Below, piece after piece: positions 32,607 to 41,709 of a stretch of DNA of 64,000 bases (within the stretch, counting starts at the first letter, position 1; the number at the start of each line of letters is the position of its first letter). Below the pieces are notes generated by a model. The model did no database searches, was not told the DNA's origin, and worked only from the letters and a program-made list of their open reading frames with translations. Position numbers and translations under genes: made by a program. Origin of the DNA: Streptomyces sp. ICC1 (GTDB taxonomy: Bacteria; Actinomycetota; Actinomycetes; Streptomycetales; Streptomycetaceae); contig NZ_CP030287.1 of assembly GCF_003287935.1 (NCBI RefSeq), positions 4,368,267 through 4,432,266 of the forward strand, written 5' to 3'.

Positions 32607-33869
32607 TCAGGCCGCCTCCGCCTCCGCCTCCGCGCCGATCATGGCGTGCAGCCGGTCGGCGGCCGCCCGCCCGAAGTCCGGATCGTTGATGTGGGTGTCG
32701 TAGTCGTAGAGCCGGGCGGCGCTGCCCCGCAGTCCCTCGCGCAATGCCGAGAACAACGCCCCGTCGGCGTCGGGGTCATGGTAGGGTCCGCCCGGCGCAC
32801 CGAGGGTGGACAGTCCGCGCAGTGGGACGCAGACGGCCGTGGGGCCGGTGGCCGCACGGAGTTTGGCGGCGACCCGGCGGCCGAGTTCGGCGCATTCGGC
32901 CCCGGTCGTACGGATCACCGTGATCGAGGGGTTGTGGACGCGGACGCGGCGGTAGCGGACCCGCTCCGGCAGGCTCTCCAGCGGGCCGAACTTCACCATG
33001 TCCAGCGCTCCCAGGCTCACCACCTGCGGAATCCCGGCCCTCCCGGCCGCGCTGAGCCGGTCGGGGCCGGCGCTGAGTATGCCGCCGCACAGGTCGTCGG
33101 CGAGCTCGCTGAGCGTGAGGTCGAGGACGCCCGCGAAGATCCCCTGGCCGGCCAGGGTCTCCAGGGTCCGGCCGCCGGTGCCGCTGACGTGGAAGACCAG
33201 CACCTCGTAGCCGAGCTCGGTCAGCCGCTCCCGGGCCGCGTCCACGCCGATCGTGGTCACGCCCGCCATGCTGGCCGCGATCAGCGGCCGGCCGCCCTCG
33301 CCCAGCCGGGCCGGGCGCCGCAGCTCCGAGGAGGCGCCTTCGAAGGCCTTGGCCATCCCCGCGACGGCCTGCACGGCATTGGCCAGGACCGGTGCGGAGA
33401 TGCTGTTGATCCCCGCGATGTCCACGACGCTGTACATCATGGTGATGTCCGCGGACCCGACGTACGGGGCCACGTCCCCGGACGCCATGGACGAGACCAT
33501 CACCTTCGGGACGCCCAGCGGCAGCGCGCGCATCGCCCGGGTGGCGATGGAGGTTCCGCCGCTGCCGCCGATGGCGAGGACCCCGTGCAGTCTGCCCTCG
33601 GCGTGCAGGCGTAAGAGGGTCGCCTCCGCGCCCCGGGCCATCGCCGTCACGGCGGCGCCGCGGTCGGCGGCCGTGCGCAGCTCGTTCAGTTCCGTTCCCG
33701 CGGCCCGCGCCACCGCTTCACGCGGCACATCGGCGGGCACACGGGGCTCGTCCATGATTCCTGTGTCGACCATGACCACTTCGACGCCGGCGCGCAGCAG
33801 TCCCTCGCGCAACCAGCCGTACTCCACACCCTTGGTGTCCAGGGTTCCCACCAGCACGACGTTCGTCAT
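32607..33869 (-). CDS. Tm-1-like ATP-binding domain protein (UPF0261)
   Basis: About 420 residues. The N-terminal VVLVGTLDTKG segment (about 4-14) and glycine-rich AIGGSGGTSIATRAMRALPLGVPKVMVS region belong to the Tm-1/UPF0261 family, two Rossmann-like domains first known from the tomato Tm-1 resistance protein. The second domain carries VFHVSGTGGRTLETL and GIPQVVSLGALDMV. In bacteria such proteins are widespread, with uncertain biochemical roles. ATG 33869 is preferred; ATG 33884 and GTG/ATG 33905 are alternatives. It lies 49 bp downstream of a Nudix gene on the same strand. Confidence 0.88.
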   Translation of the reverse strand: MTNVVLVGTLDTKGVEYGWLREGLLRAGVEVVMVDTGIMDEPRVPADVPREAVARAAGTELNELRTAADRGAAVTAMARGAEATLLRLHAEGRLHGVLAIGGSGGTSIATRAMRALPLGVPKVMVSSMASGDVAPYVGSADITMMYSVVDIAGINSISAPVLANAVQAVAGMAKAFEGASSELRRPARLGEGGRPLIAASMAGVTTIGVDAARERLTELGYEVLVFHVSGTGGRTLETLAGQGIFAGVLDLTLSELADDLCGGILSAGPDRLSAAGRAGIPQVVSLGALDMVKFGPLESLPERVRYRRVRVHNPSITVIRTTGAECAELGRRVAAKLRAATGPTAVCVPLRGLSTLGAPGGPYHDPDADGALFSALREGLRGSAARLYDYDTHINDPDFGRAAADRLHAMIGAEAEAEAA

Positions 33870-33917
33870 ACGTGCAATGTCCATGCAGGTGGGGTTTGTT
33901 GGCAAGTAAAGGTCGGG

Positions 33918-34394
33918 TCAACCCTCGTTCTCCAGGAGTTCCAACAGCCTCTGCAGGAAGGGGATCTGAGAGACCACCAGCTTCGACCTGGCCGTCTCCG
34001 GAGCGAACCACTCCACCCGGTCCAGCTCGGGGAACTCCGCCGTCCGCCCCGACTTCGGCGGCCACTCCATGGTGAAGGTCCCCGGTACCGCCAGCGCCGG
34101 ATCGAGGTCCCCGCGGACCGCCCAGATCGTCACCAGCTTCCCGCCGATCATCCGGATCTCGCCCAGCGGCAGGTACGGACCCTCGGGCGGCGGCAGCCCG
34201 ATCTCCTCCTCGAACTCCCGGCGGGCGGCGTCGATCGGGGTCTCCTCGGGCCCGTACTCGCCCTTCGGGATCGACCAGGCGCCCGCGTCGCGCCGCTCCC
34301 AGAGCGGGCCGCCCATGTGGCCGAGCAGGATTTGCGGCCCGGCCCCGGGGGGACGGCGGAACAGGAGCAGTCCGGCACTGCGCTTCGCTGTCAT
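33918..34394 (-). CDS. Nudix hydrolase, Ap4A-hydrolase-like
   Basis: 158 residues from ATG 34394 (ATG 34406 possible). The sequence MTAKRSAGLLLFRR, WSIPKGEY and the Nudix box GEYGPEETPIDAARREFEEE (about residues 47-66) match the small Nudix subfamily annotated as diadenosine polyphosphate hydrolases or NUDIX-type pyrophosphohydrolases. The C-terminus is helical (FLQRLLELLENEG). It may be cotranscribed with the Tm-1-like gene. Substrate is not determined. Confidence 0.9.
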   Translation of the reverse strand: MTAKRSAGLLLFRRPPGAGPQILLGHMGGPLWERRDAGAWSIPKGEYGPEETPIDAARREFEEEIGLPPPEGPYLPLGEIRMIGGKLVTIWAVRGDLDPALAVPGTFTMEWPPKSGRTAEFPELDRVEWFAPETARSKLVVSQIPFLQRLLELLENEG

Positions 34395-34424
34395 GACCTC
34401 ATGCATGCCCCGTCCGGGGGCCGC

Positions 34425-35468
34425 TCAGTGATCGTGCGGGCCCTGGCGGTGGACCGGGCCGTGGGAGTCGGCGCAGTGCGGGTCCGTGTCCGCGAAGTCG
34501 TCGCCCGCCCGGCCGACCGTCAGGAGGGAGTCGTGGGCGTGGTCCACCTGGAGGGTGGTGTGCGTGATCCCGTACTCCTTGGACAGCAGGGCCTCCAGGT
34601 CCCGGCGCACGGCGTGGCAGTCGCCCTCCGGGGCCACCAGCACGTGCGCGGAGAGCGCCGCCTGCCCCGAGGTGATGGTCCAGATGTGCAGGTCGTGGAC
34701 CTCGGTGACCGGCGGGTGCCCGACGAGCCGGTCGCCGACCGTGTCCGGGTCCACATGGGCCGGGGCGGCCTCCAGGAGGATCCGGCCGGACTCGCGGACC
34801 AGTCCGTAGCCCGCCTTGACCATCAGCACGACCACGACGAGCGAGGCGATCGAGTCGGCCTGCCGGAAGCCGGTGGTGAGCACGATCAGACCGGCGACGG
34901 CGGTGCCGATGAACGCGAACAGGTCGTTGAGGATGTGCTGGTAGGCGCCCTCCACGGCCAGGGAGGTGCGGTTCGCCTTCGAGATGCACCAGGCCGCCGC
35001 GATGTTGACGACGATGCCCGCCAGCGCCGTCACCAGGACCAGCCCGCCCTCCACGGGAGGCGGATCGAGCAGCCGGCGCACCGCCTCGTACGCCAGCCAG
35101 ACCGCCAGCAGGAGCAGCGTGAGGCCGTTGGCCTGCGCGGAGAGTATCTCCGCGCGCTTGAGCCCGTAGGTGAAACCGCCGCGCGCGGGGCGGGCCGCCA
35201 GCCGCATCGCGATCAGCGCGAGGACGATCGACACGGCGTCCGTCAGCATGTGCGCGGCGTCGGAGATCAGCGCCAGGGAGTGCGCCAGGACGCCGATGAC
35301 CACCTCGATGGCCATGAATCCGGTGATCAGGCCGAGCGCGATGCCGAGCCAGCGGCGGTCGGCGTCCGCGGCGACCCCGTGGCTGTGCCCGGCGTGGCCG
35401 TGCCCGCCGTGCGCGCCGTCCGCCTCGTGGTCGTGCGCGCCGTCCGCCTGGTGATCGTGCCCGCTCAT
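34425..35468 (-). CDS. Cation diffusion facilitator metal exporter (CzcD/ZnT-like)
   Basis: 347 residues. The N-terminus is histidine-rich (several HD/HG pairs such as GHGHAGHSHG, about 20-30), a likely metal chelator. Six TM helices follow, with the transport-site HxxxD motifs in SDAAHMLTDAVS (helix II, about 74-85) and HILNDLFAFIG (helix V). A C-terminal cytosolic domain (EVHDLHIWTITSG) and a second His-rich tail complete it. It probably effluxes Zn2+/Co2+. Start ATG 35468 has GGGGGACG just upstream. It is divergent from the FHA-ABC gene; the 182-bp gap 35469-35650 is relatively AT-rich and should hold both promoters. Confidence 0.93.
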   Translation of the reverse strand: MSGHDHQADGAHDHEADGAHGGHGHAGHSHGVAADADRRWLGIALGLITGFMAIEVVIGVLAHSLALISDAAHMLTDAVSIVLALIAMRLAARPARGGFTYGLKRAEILSAQANGLTLLLLAVWLAYEAVRRLLDPPPVEGGLVLVTALAGIVVNIAAAWCISKANRTSLAVEGAYQHILNDLFAFIGTAVAGLIVLTTGFRQADSIASLVVVVLMVKAGYGLVRESGRILLEAAPAHVDPDTVGDRLVGHPPVTEVHDLHIWTITSGQAALSAHVLVAPEGDCHAVRRDLEALLSKEYGITHTTLQVDHAHDSLLTVGRAGDDFADTDPHCADSHGPVHRQGPHDH

Positions 35469-35650
35469 GGCGTCCCCCGTTGGTCGTCCGGTCGCCCGGT
35501 CGTTTCGTGATGCCGCAGGATGCGTCGCCTGAAGTGAAGCGCACCGAACGAATATGGGCAAAGGCTGCAACGGGGACCGTTGTCATTACCCATAACGCCG
35601 TTCTGACCTGCGGTTATGCCGGTCCGTCCGGATCGTGGGAAAATCGCTCC

Positions 35651-38002
35651 ATGGTCCAGCGCCCCGGTGTGCCGACCGCGCCCGAGCTCCTTCTGGAAAC
35701 GGACAGGGGTTCCACCGCGATGAGCCCGCGCCGGACGTACCACGTCGGCCGGGACCCCCTCTGCGAGATCTGCCTCGACGACGCCCGCGTCTCCTGGCAC
35801 CACGCGATCCTGCGTCCCGACGGCGACCACTGGACGCTGGAGGACGAGGACAGCACCAACGGCACGTGGGTCGACGGCCACCGCGTCCGCGAGTGGGCCG
35901 TCGGCGTCGGCAGCGAACTGCGCTTCGGCAGCGCCGCCGACGGCCCGCGCGTGCGCTTCGCCGAACCCGCCACGGCCGCCCCCCGCCCCTCGTCGGTCTC
36001 CCAACCGGCCATGACCAGCACCTTCCGGCAGCCGACCTCGGTCCGCCCGCTGGCCCCGCGGGCCGCCGTCCGCATCGGCCGTGCCCCGGACAACGACCTG
36101 GTCATCGACGACCTCGTCGTCTCCCGCCACCACGCCGAACTGCGCGCCCGCGCCGACGGCACGTACGAGATCGACGACCTCGGCAGCCACAACGGCACCT
36201 ACCTCAACGGTGCCCGCCTCGCCCGGGCCGCGGCCATCGGCGAAGGAGACATCGTCGGCATCGGACACTCCGCCTTCTGCCTCGTCGGAAACCAACTGCA
36301 GGAGTACGTCGACACCGGCGAGGTCTCCCTCGACGTCCAGGACCTCTCCGTCACCGTCGACCACGGCCGCAAGACCCTCCTCGACCACGTCTCCTTCCCC
36401 GTCGCCACCACTTCCCTGCTCGCCGTGGTGGGCCCCAGCGGCGCCGGCAAGTCCACCCTGCTCGGCGCACTGACCGGCCTGCGCCCCGCCGACCACGGCA
36501 CCGTCCTGTACGACGGCCGCGACCTCTACCGCGACTACGCCGAACTGCGCAGCCGCATCGGCCTCGTCCCGCAGGACGACATCCTGCACGCGCAGCTCAC
36601 CGTCCGCCGCGCCCTCGTCTACGCCGCCGAACTGCGCTTCCCGCAGGACACCGCCAAAGCCGAACGGCAGGCCCGGGTCGACGAGGTGATCGGCGAACTC
36701 GGCCTCCAACAACGCGCCGACCAGCCCATCCACAGCCTCTCCGGCGGCCAGCGCAAACGCGTCTCCGTCGCCCTGGAACTGCTGACCAAGCCCTCCCTGC
36801 TCTTCCTGGACGAGCCCACCTCCGGGCTCGACCCGGGCATGGACCGCTCGGTGATGCACATGCTGCGCGGCCTCGCCGACGACGGCCGCACGGTCATCGT
36901 CGTCACCCACAGCGTGCTCAACCTGAGCGTCTGCGACCGCCTCCTGGTCCTCGCGCCCGGCGGCCGCATCGCCTACTACGGCCCTCCCGACGAGGCGCTC
37001 GGATTCTTCGGCTACGACCAGTGGCCCGAGGCCTTCGAAGCCTTCGAGAACGAGCGCGACCGCGACTGGGCCGGCGGCTACCGCGGCTCACCGCTGCACC
37101 GCCGCTACGTGGACGTCACCGGCCGGATCCCCCTCGCGGGCGCCGCCGACCGGGCCGCCGGCGTCGCGCCGAAGCCGCCGCCCAAGGCCCAGAGCTGGGG
37201 CTCCCAGCTCTCCACCCTGATCCGCCGGTACGCGGCCGTGCTCAGCGCCGACCGCACCTTCCTGATCATCATGGTCGCGCTGCCGTTCGTCATGGGCGCC
37301 ATGGCCCGCGCACTGGCCGGCAGCGAGCTCACGGCCGAGACGGCGCTCAACGCGCTGTTCATCCTCTGCGTGGGCGGAGTCCTGACCGGCGCGGCCAACG
37401 CCGTGCGCGAACTCGTCAAGGAACGCGTCATCTACCAGCGCGAACGCGCCGTGGGCCTGTCCAGATCGGCCTACCTGATGTCCAAGGTGGTCGTCCTCGG
37501 CGCGGTCACCGTCGCCCAGGCCGTCGTCCTCACCCTGGTCGGCCTGGCCGGGGTCAAGACCAACGCCCCCAAGGGCAAGGGCGTCTTCCTGCCACCGCTG
37601 ATCGAGATCACCCTCGCCGTCGCCCTGCTGTCCGTCACCGCGATGCTGCTCGGCCTGCTGATCTCCGCCCTGGTGAGCAAGGAGGAGGTCACCATGCCGC
37701 TGCTGGTCCTGCTCACCATCGTGCAGGTCGTCTTCTGCGGCTCCCTGCTGAAACTGACCGGAGTACCCGTCATCGAACAGCTCGCGTGGTTCGTGCCCGC
37801 CCGGTGGGCCATGGGGGCGATGTCGAACACCATCGACCTCGGCGCCATCGTGCCCGGCAAGATCACCCAGGACCCGATGTTCGACCACGAGGCCGACCTG
37901 TGGCTCACGGAGATGGGCATGCTGGTCGCCCTGTGCGTGCTGTTCGGCGTGCTGGTCATCAGGGTGCTGCGCCGCCACGAGCCGGCCATCATGCGGAAGT
38001 AG
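35651..38002 (+). CDS. FHA-domain ABCG-type transporter (two FHA domains, ATPase and permease fused)
   Basis: 783 residues. Two forkhead-associated domains come first (about 20-95, with GRDPLCEI, WHHAIL and NGTWVDG; and about 138-205, with GRAPDNDLVI, SRHHAEL and NGTYLNG), which bind phosphothreonine. The ABC domain has VGPSGAGKSTLL (about 260), signature LSGGQRKRVSVALELL and Walker B LLFLDEPTSGLD. The permease half (about 520-783) has six TM segments of the ABC2/ABCG type. Start ATG 35651. A short gene and a Ser/Thr kinase follow, so kinase-controlled transport is likely. The cargo is unknown; Rv1747-like mycobacterial transporters have the same layout. Confidence 0.93.
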   Translation: MVQRPGVPTAPELLLETDRGSTAMSPRRTYHVGRDPLCEICLDDARVSWHHAILRPDGDHWTLEDEDSTNGTWVDGHRVREWAVGVGSELRFGSAADGPRVRFAEPATAAPRPSSVSQPAMTSTFRQPTSVRPLAPRAAVRIGRAPDNDLVIDDLVVSRHHAELRARADGTYEIDDLGSHNGTYLNGARLARAAAIGEGDIVGIGHSAFCLVGNQLQEYVDTGEVSLDVQDLSVTVDHGRKTLLDHVSFPVATTSLLAVVGPSGAGKSTLLGALTGLRPADHGTVLYDGRDLYRDYAELRSRIGLVPQDDILHAQLTVRRALVYAAELRFPQDTAKAERQARVDEVIGELGLQQRADQPIHSLSGGQRKRVSVALELLTKPSLLFLDEPTSGLDPGMDRSVMHMLRGLADDGRTVIVVTHSVLNLSVCDRLLVLAPGGRIAYYGPPDEALGFFGYDQWPEAFEAFENERDRDWAGGYRGSPLHRRYVDVTGRIPLAGAADRAAGVAPKPPPKAQSWGSQLSTLIRRYAAVLSADRTFLIIMVALPFVMGAMARALAGSELTAETALNALFILCVGGVLTGAANAVRELVKERVIYQRERAVGLSRSAYLMSKVVVLGAVTVAQAVVLTLVGLAGVKTNAPKGKGVFLPPLIEITLAVALLSVTAMLLGLLISALVSKEEVTMPLLVLLTIVQVVFCGSLLKLTGVPVIEQLAWFVPARWAMGAMSNTIDLGAIVPGKITQDPMFDHEADLWLTEMGMLVALCVLFGVLVIRVLRRHEPAIMRK

Positions 38003-38007
38003 CCGCC

Positions 38008-38646
38008 ATGACCAGCCCCGGCCCGGCCGCGGACTTCAGGCCCACCCACATCGTCCCGCAGGAGGGGCTGCCGGCGTGGGAGACCCCCGACATGTCCCGC
38101 CCCACGGTGGCGCTCGACGCCTTCCTCCCCGTACGGCTGCTGTCCCGGCGCGGCGAGTGGGGGGAGATCCTGTGCGCCAACGGCTGGTCCGCCTGGGTGG
38201 ACGGCCGCCTGCTGCTCACCGTGCCGCAGCCCCCGCCGACCGGCGGCCGCCCGCTGATGCGCACGGAGGACCCGCAGCCGCTGCTCGCACGCTGCGCCGA
38301 GGAGCTGGAGCGCTACCGGCGGGCGGTGGCGGACCTCGCCGCCGACCGGATCGACGCCGAGGCCTTCCGGCGCGCCCTGCGGGGACTGCGCGCCGGGATC
38401 GTCGTCGACGGGGAGTCCGTGTGGCTCTACGACGAGGCGGCGGGACGGTGGATGTACGGGGACGGGACCCGCCTGGCGACCTACGCGGTCGTCGCGGGGC
38501 CGGGTGCCCCGCCCGGGCGGGAGACGCCGCCGCCGGAAGCGGACACCGCGCGGGCGGCCGACGTACAAGACGTACGGGGGGACCCCTCGGCCGCGCACGA
38601 ACCGACCAGGATCGCCGATCTTCCCGGGTCGGAGGACGGGCGGTGA
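38008..38646 (+). CDS. Hypothetical protein between FHA-ABC transporter and kinase
   Basis: 212 residues, starting ATG 38008, 5 bp after the transporter stop and overlapping the kinase start (GTGA 38643-38646). The first third (LPAWETPDMSRPTVALDAFL, then LLSRRGEWGEILCANGWSAW) resembles an SH3-like segment repeatedly seen with GW/W-rich cores. The middle is helical (LLARCAEELERYRRAVADL), and the end is disordered and acidic. No membrane segment. Its position suggests an adaptor between kinase and transporter. Family not recognised. Confidence 0.85.
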   Translation: MTSPGPAADFRPTHIVPQEGLPAWETPDMSRPTVALDAFLPVRLLSRRGEWGEILCANGWSAWVDGRLLLTVPQPPPTGGRPLMRTEDPQPLLARCAEELERYRRAVADLAADRIDAEAFRRALRGLRAGIVVDGESVWLYDEAAGRWMYGDGTRLATYAVVAGPGAPPGRETPPPEADTARAADVQDVRGDPSAAHEPTRIADLPGSEDGR

Positions 38647-39617
38647 CGGCGGGCCCCGACCCGGAGCCGGTGCGCGGGCGCGCTTCCGACCTGCGGGGGC
38701 GGCGGATCGCCGGCTACGTGGTGGAGGACGAGATCGGCCGCGGCGGCATGGCCGTCGTCTACCGGGCGCACGACGTGCGGCTCGACCGGACGGTCGCGCT
38801 GAAGCTGCTCGCGCCCGAGCTGGCGCGCAACGACACCTTCCGGCAGCGGTTCGCGCACGAGTCGAAGGTCGCTGCCGCCATCGACCACCCGCACATCGTG
38901 CCCGTCTTCGAGGCGGGGGAGACGGACGGCCTGCTCTACATCGCCATGCGGTACGTGCCCGGCCAGGACCTGCGGGCGATGCTGGACCGGACGGGCCCGC
39001 TGCCCGTGGAGGCGGCGGCCCGCATCGCCGGGCAGGTCGCCTCGGCGCTGGACGCGGCACACGACCACGACCTGGTGCACCGGGACGTGAAGCCCGGCAA
39101 CATCCTGGTCGCGGGGGGAACGGACAGCGAACACCCGGAGCACGTGTACCTGACGGACTTCGGGCTCACCAAGAAGTCGCTGTCGCTGACCGGGTTCACG
39201 AGCGTCGGGCAGTTCGTCGGGACCCTGGACTACGTGGCGCCCGAGCAGATCGCCGGAAAGCCGGTGGACGGGCGGTGCGACGTCTACAGCCTGGGGTGCG
39301 TGGTCTACGAGATGCTGGCCGGGGGACCGCCGTTCCAGCGCGACGACGACATGGCACTGCTGTGGGCCCACCAGTACGACCCCCCGCCGGCGGTGAGCTC
39401 GAGGCGGGACGGGTTGCCGGCGGGGGTGGACGAGGTGCTGGCACGGGCGCTGGCCAAGCTGCCGGAGGACCGGTGGGAGAGCTGCCTGGAGTTCACGGGG
39501 GCGCTGCGGCGGGCGGGATCGGGCCCGGTCGGGCCGGTACGCGTGCCCACCCGGGTGGCCGCGGCCTCCGACGGGCCCCCGCCGCCACCGCCGAGGTGGG
39601 CGCTGCCGGTGTTCTGA
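38643..39617 (+). CDS. Soluble Ser/Thr protein kinase (PknB-type)
   Basis: 324 residues. A complete kinase domain (about 20-285) has IGRGGMAVVY, ATP-lysine in VALKLLAPEL, VHRDVKPGNIL, TDFGLTKK, and APEQIAGKPVDGRCDVYSLG. The C-terminal 35 residues are Pro-rich (PPPPPPRW). No TM helix is present, unlike the kinase at 30885. Start GTG 38643 overlaps the preceding stop. It should phosphorylate the FHA-ABC transporter system upstream, whose FHA domains read phosphothreonine. Confidence 0.93.
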   Translation: MTAGPDPEPVRGRASDLRGRRIAGYVVEDEIGRGGMAVVYRAHDVRLDRTVALKLLAPELARNDTFRQRFAHESKVAAAIDHPHIVPVFEAGETDGLLYIAMRYVPGQDLRAMLDRTGPLPVEAAARIAGQVASALDAAHDHDLVHRDVKPGNILVAGGTDSEHPEHVYLTDFGLTKKSLSLTGFTSVGQFVGTLDYVAPEQIAGKPVDGRCDVYSLGCVVYEMLAGGPPFQRDDDMALLWAHQYDPPPAVSSRRDGLPAGVDEVLARALAKLPEDRWESCLEFTGALRRAGSGPVGPVRVPTRVAAASDGPPPPPPRWALPVF

Positions 39618-39672
39618 GGCCCGGGCGCGGAGCCGGGGTGCGCGGAGCCCGGCGGCTGACGGCTGCCTGGGG

Positions 39673-40053
39673 TCAGTCGCCGTCGGGGGCGGACGCGCAC
39701 ACGACGTGCGCGGTCACGTCGGCGTGCGAGGCGGAGGCGTACCAGCCGGTGCGGCCCTCGGCGTCCGTGACGGGGTGGCTGGCCAGGACCGTGTGCCCGG
39801 GCGAGCCGCCGCGTGCGAGGTCCCGGTGGGCGGTCGAGTACCCGCCGGCCTGGACGACCGTGCCGCGCGGGCAGAACACCCGGCTGACGGACACGGCTTC
39901 GGCGGTCGCGTCCCGGCGGCCGGTGTCGCCGGAGAGGTGGCGGGCGCCGGCGCCGGTCGCCTGGGTGGGAAGGGCGGTGGAGAGGGTCAGGGCGAGCGCG
40001 GAGAGGGCGAGCAGGCCAGCGGCGTGGAGCGGCCGGAACAGGCCCTTGGTCAT
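39673..40053 (-). CDS. Small secreted protein of unknown function
   Basis: About 126 residues. A signal peptide (LHAAGLLALSALALTLSTAL, with an Ala-X-Ala-like site near ATGA) leads to a mature part of about 90 residues with two cysteines (VFCPRGTVV and VVCASAP), likely one disulfide. Segment GGYSTAHRD and GWYASASH are beta-like. No family recognised. ATG 40053 is preceded in frame by GTG 40059. No clear ribosome-binding site. Confidence 0.7.
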   Translation of the reverse strand: MTKGLFRPLHAAGLLALSALALTLSTALPTQATGAGARHLSGDTGRRDATAEAVSVSRVFCPRGTVVQAGGYSTAHRDLARGGSPGHTVLASHPVTDAEGRTGWYASASHADVTAHVVCASAPDGD

Positions 40054-40151
40054 GTTCACGGAAGCGAGCGTGACATGCGGAAACGATCCCCCGATGAACC
40101 GATATCCGCCCCTTCACCCGGACGGCGTAGTCGCCGGGCCCCGCTGCCGGG

Positions 40152-41423
40152 TCAGGCGCGGTGGCGACGGCGGGGGAACAGGGCGCCGAGGAATCCCGCC
40201 ACCGCGCCCGCGACGAAGGCGAGGCCGACGGTGCGCCAGAGGAGCGGCCGCAGTTCCACGTCGCCGCCGAACTGGTCGACGTCGCCGAGGCCCAGCAGGG
40301 AGAGGCCGAACTGCGCCTGGACCCGGACCAGCAGACAGACCATCAGGGTGGCCAGCGCCAGGGCCACGGCCAGGTGGAGGGCGTGCTGCCAGGGGCGTAC
40401 GTACGCGGGTGACCGGGCGGCCGCCAGCGCGCCCGCGCCGAGCAGCAGGACCGCGGCGAGCGCCACCAGCCACCAGGCCCGCGCGTCCCGCTCCGCGAGC
40501 GAGGCCACGTCGATGGTGGACAGGTCGGAGCCGGATCCGCCGCCCCGCAGCACCTGGTCCAGGATCTGCGGCATCGGCAGCCCGAACGGCCCCTCCGCCT
40601 TGCCCTCCCAGGCGCCGCCGAAGCCGAGCGTGAGCGCGAGCCAGACCAGGTTCGGCAGGCCCAGCAGGACCACCGCCATGGTCCGGTCGGCGTGCCCCTG
40701 GGTCACGGCCACCAGCACGCCCGCGCCGATGCCGATGACGACGTACACGAGGAGCAGCGCGACGACGGCGAAGGCCGCCGGCCGCACCGCCGCGTGGAAG
40801 CGGACCAGGCGGCTGGGGAGGGGCGCGCGGCGGGAGACCAGCAGGGCGACCAGCAACAGGCCCAGGATCCACAGCAGTCCGAAGAGGAGCGTGGCCGGGA
40901 CCGCCGCCTTGAAGCCCACCGTCGGGCCGGCGTCGAGGATCTCGCCGATCTCCCCGAGGGGCGAGTCGCCGGTGGAGATCGCGAAGTTCCGGCCGGCCAG
41001 GAGGGCCGTGGCGGTCAGCGCGGCGAGCCACAGGAGCACCAGCGGCGCGGCGCGGGCGAGGAGCTCGCGGGAACCGGCCACCGCCCGGTTGTGCAGGGGG
41101 CGCAGGAAGAGCCAGCCGGTGGTGAGTGCGCCGGCCAGGCTGACGGAGAGGGGTAGGACGGACAGGCTGGCGTCGGCCCCCGCGAGGAAGCCGGCCCCGC
41201 CCGTCACCTCGACCGAGCCTCCGGCGGCCATCACGACGACGGCGGCGACCACGTGCGGGAACGCCCCGTCCGGGAGGTTGCCGGCGCCCGCCAGGAACAG
41301 ACCCGCGGCGGCCACGGCGGCCATCACGAGGAAACCCGCGACGACCGCGACGAGGGCGTCGCGCCAGGCTCGCGCGGCCGGGGCCGATTTCGATGCCGTG
41401 ACCGGTGCCGATGTGGGGCTCAC
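40152..41423 (-). CDS. Streptophobe family integral membrane protein
   Basis: About 423 residues from GTG 41423; the open frame continues upstream to 41582 without a plausible start. At least nine hydrophobic segments, with characteristic stretches ALVAVVAGFLVMAAVAAAGL, VSLAGALTTGWLFLRPL, FALGLLWILGLLLVALLV-like and LHLAVALALATLMVC. The streptophobe family is named for its occurrence in Streptomyces and extreme hydrophobicity, with no known function. The central loop carries a GNFAISTGDSPLG-like extracytoplasmic region and a later GGGSGSDLSTIDVASLAERD segment. Single-gene unit. Confidence 0.82.
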   Translation of the reverse strand: MSPTSAPVTASKSAPAARAWRDALVAVVAGFLVMAAVAAAGLFLAGAGNLPDGAFPHVVAAVVVMAAGGSVEVTGGAGFLAGADASLSVLPLSVSLAGALTTGWLFLRPLHNRAVAGSRELLARAAPLVLLWLAALTATALLAGRNFAISTGDSPLGEIGEILDAGPTVGFKAAVPATLLFGLLWILGLLLVALLVSRRAPLPSRLVRFHAAVRPAAFAVVALLLVYVVIGIGAGVLVAVTQGHADRTMAVVLLGLPNLVWLALTLGFGGAWEGKAEGPFGLPMPQILDQVLRGGGSGSDLSTIDVASLAERDARAWWLVALAAVLLLGAGALAAARSPAYVRPWQHALHLAVALALATLMVCLLVRVQAQFGLSLLGLGDVDQFGGDVELRPLLWRTVGLAFVAGAVAGFLGALFPRRRHRA

Positions 41424-41574
41424 CCTGCAACGGTAGGCACGCTCGGCTTGCGGCCACCACCCGGACGGCGCACACAATGGTCGCCAGGAGTGCAATAAAT
41501 CCGGAGATTTCCGCCCGTACACCGGCGGAACGTCCGTAGGGGACCGGAACCCCTCCGCCTGGGAAGAAGAGCCC

Positions 41575-41709
41575 GTGACCACTCAACCCTCCGGCCAGCA
41601 GCCGCCGTGGCCGACGAAGCCGTCACAGCCGCCGTCGCAGCCGCCGCCGTCCGAGCGCCCCACGGGCCCGCCCTCCGGGCCGCTGTCCGGGGGGCGGGAA
41701 GGCCCGGGC
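41575..41709 (+). pseudogene. Truncated remnant of a proline-rich protein gene
   Basis: GTG 41575 follows GGGAAGAAGAG and opens a convincing N-terminus, MTTQPSGQQPPWPTKPSQPP, then repeated PS/PPS/GPPSG units. This type of disordered leader normally precedes a kinase, protease or membrane domain in streptomycetes. After about 45 codons the frame runs antisense through the gene at 41710-42525 and loses coding character, so the remainder of the gene has probably been lost. Confidence 0.45.
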
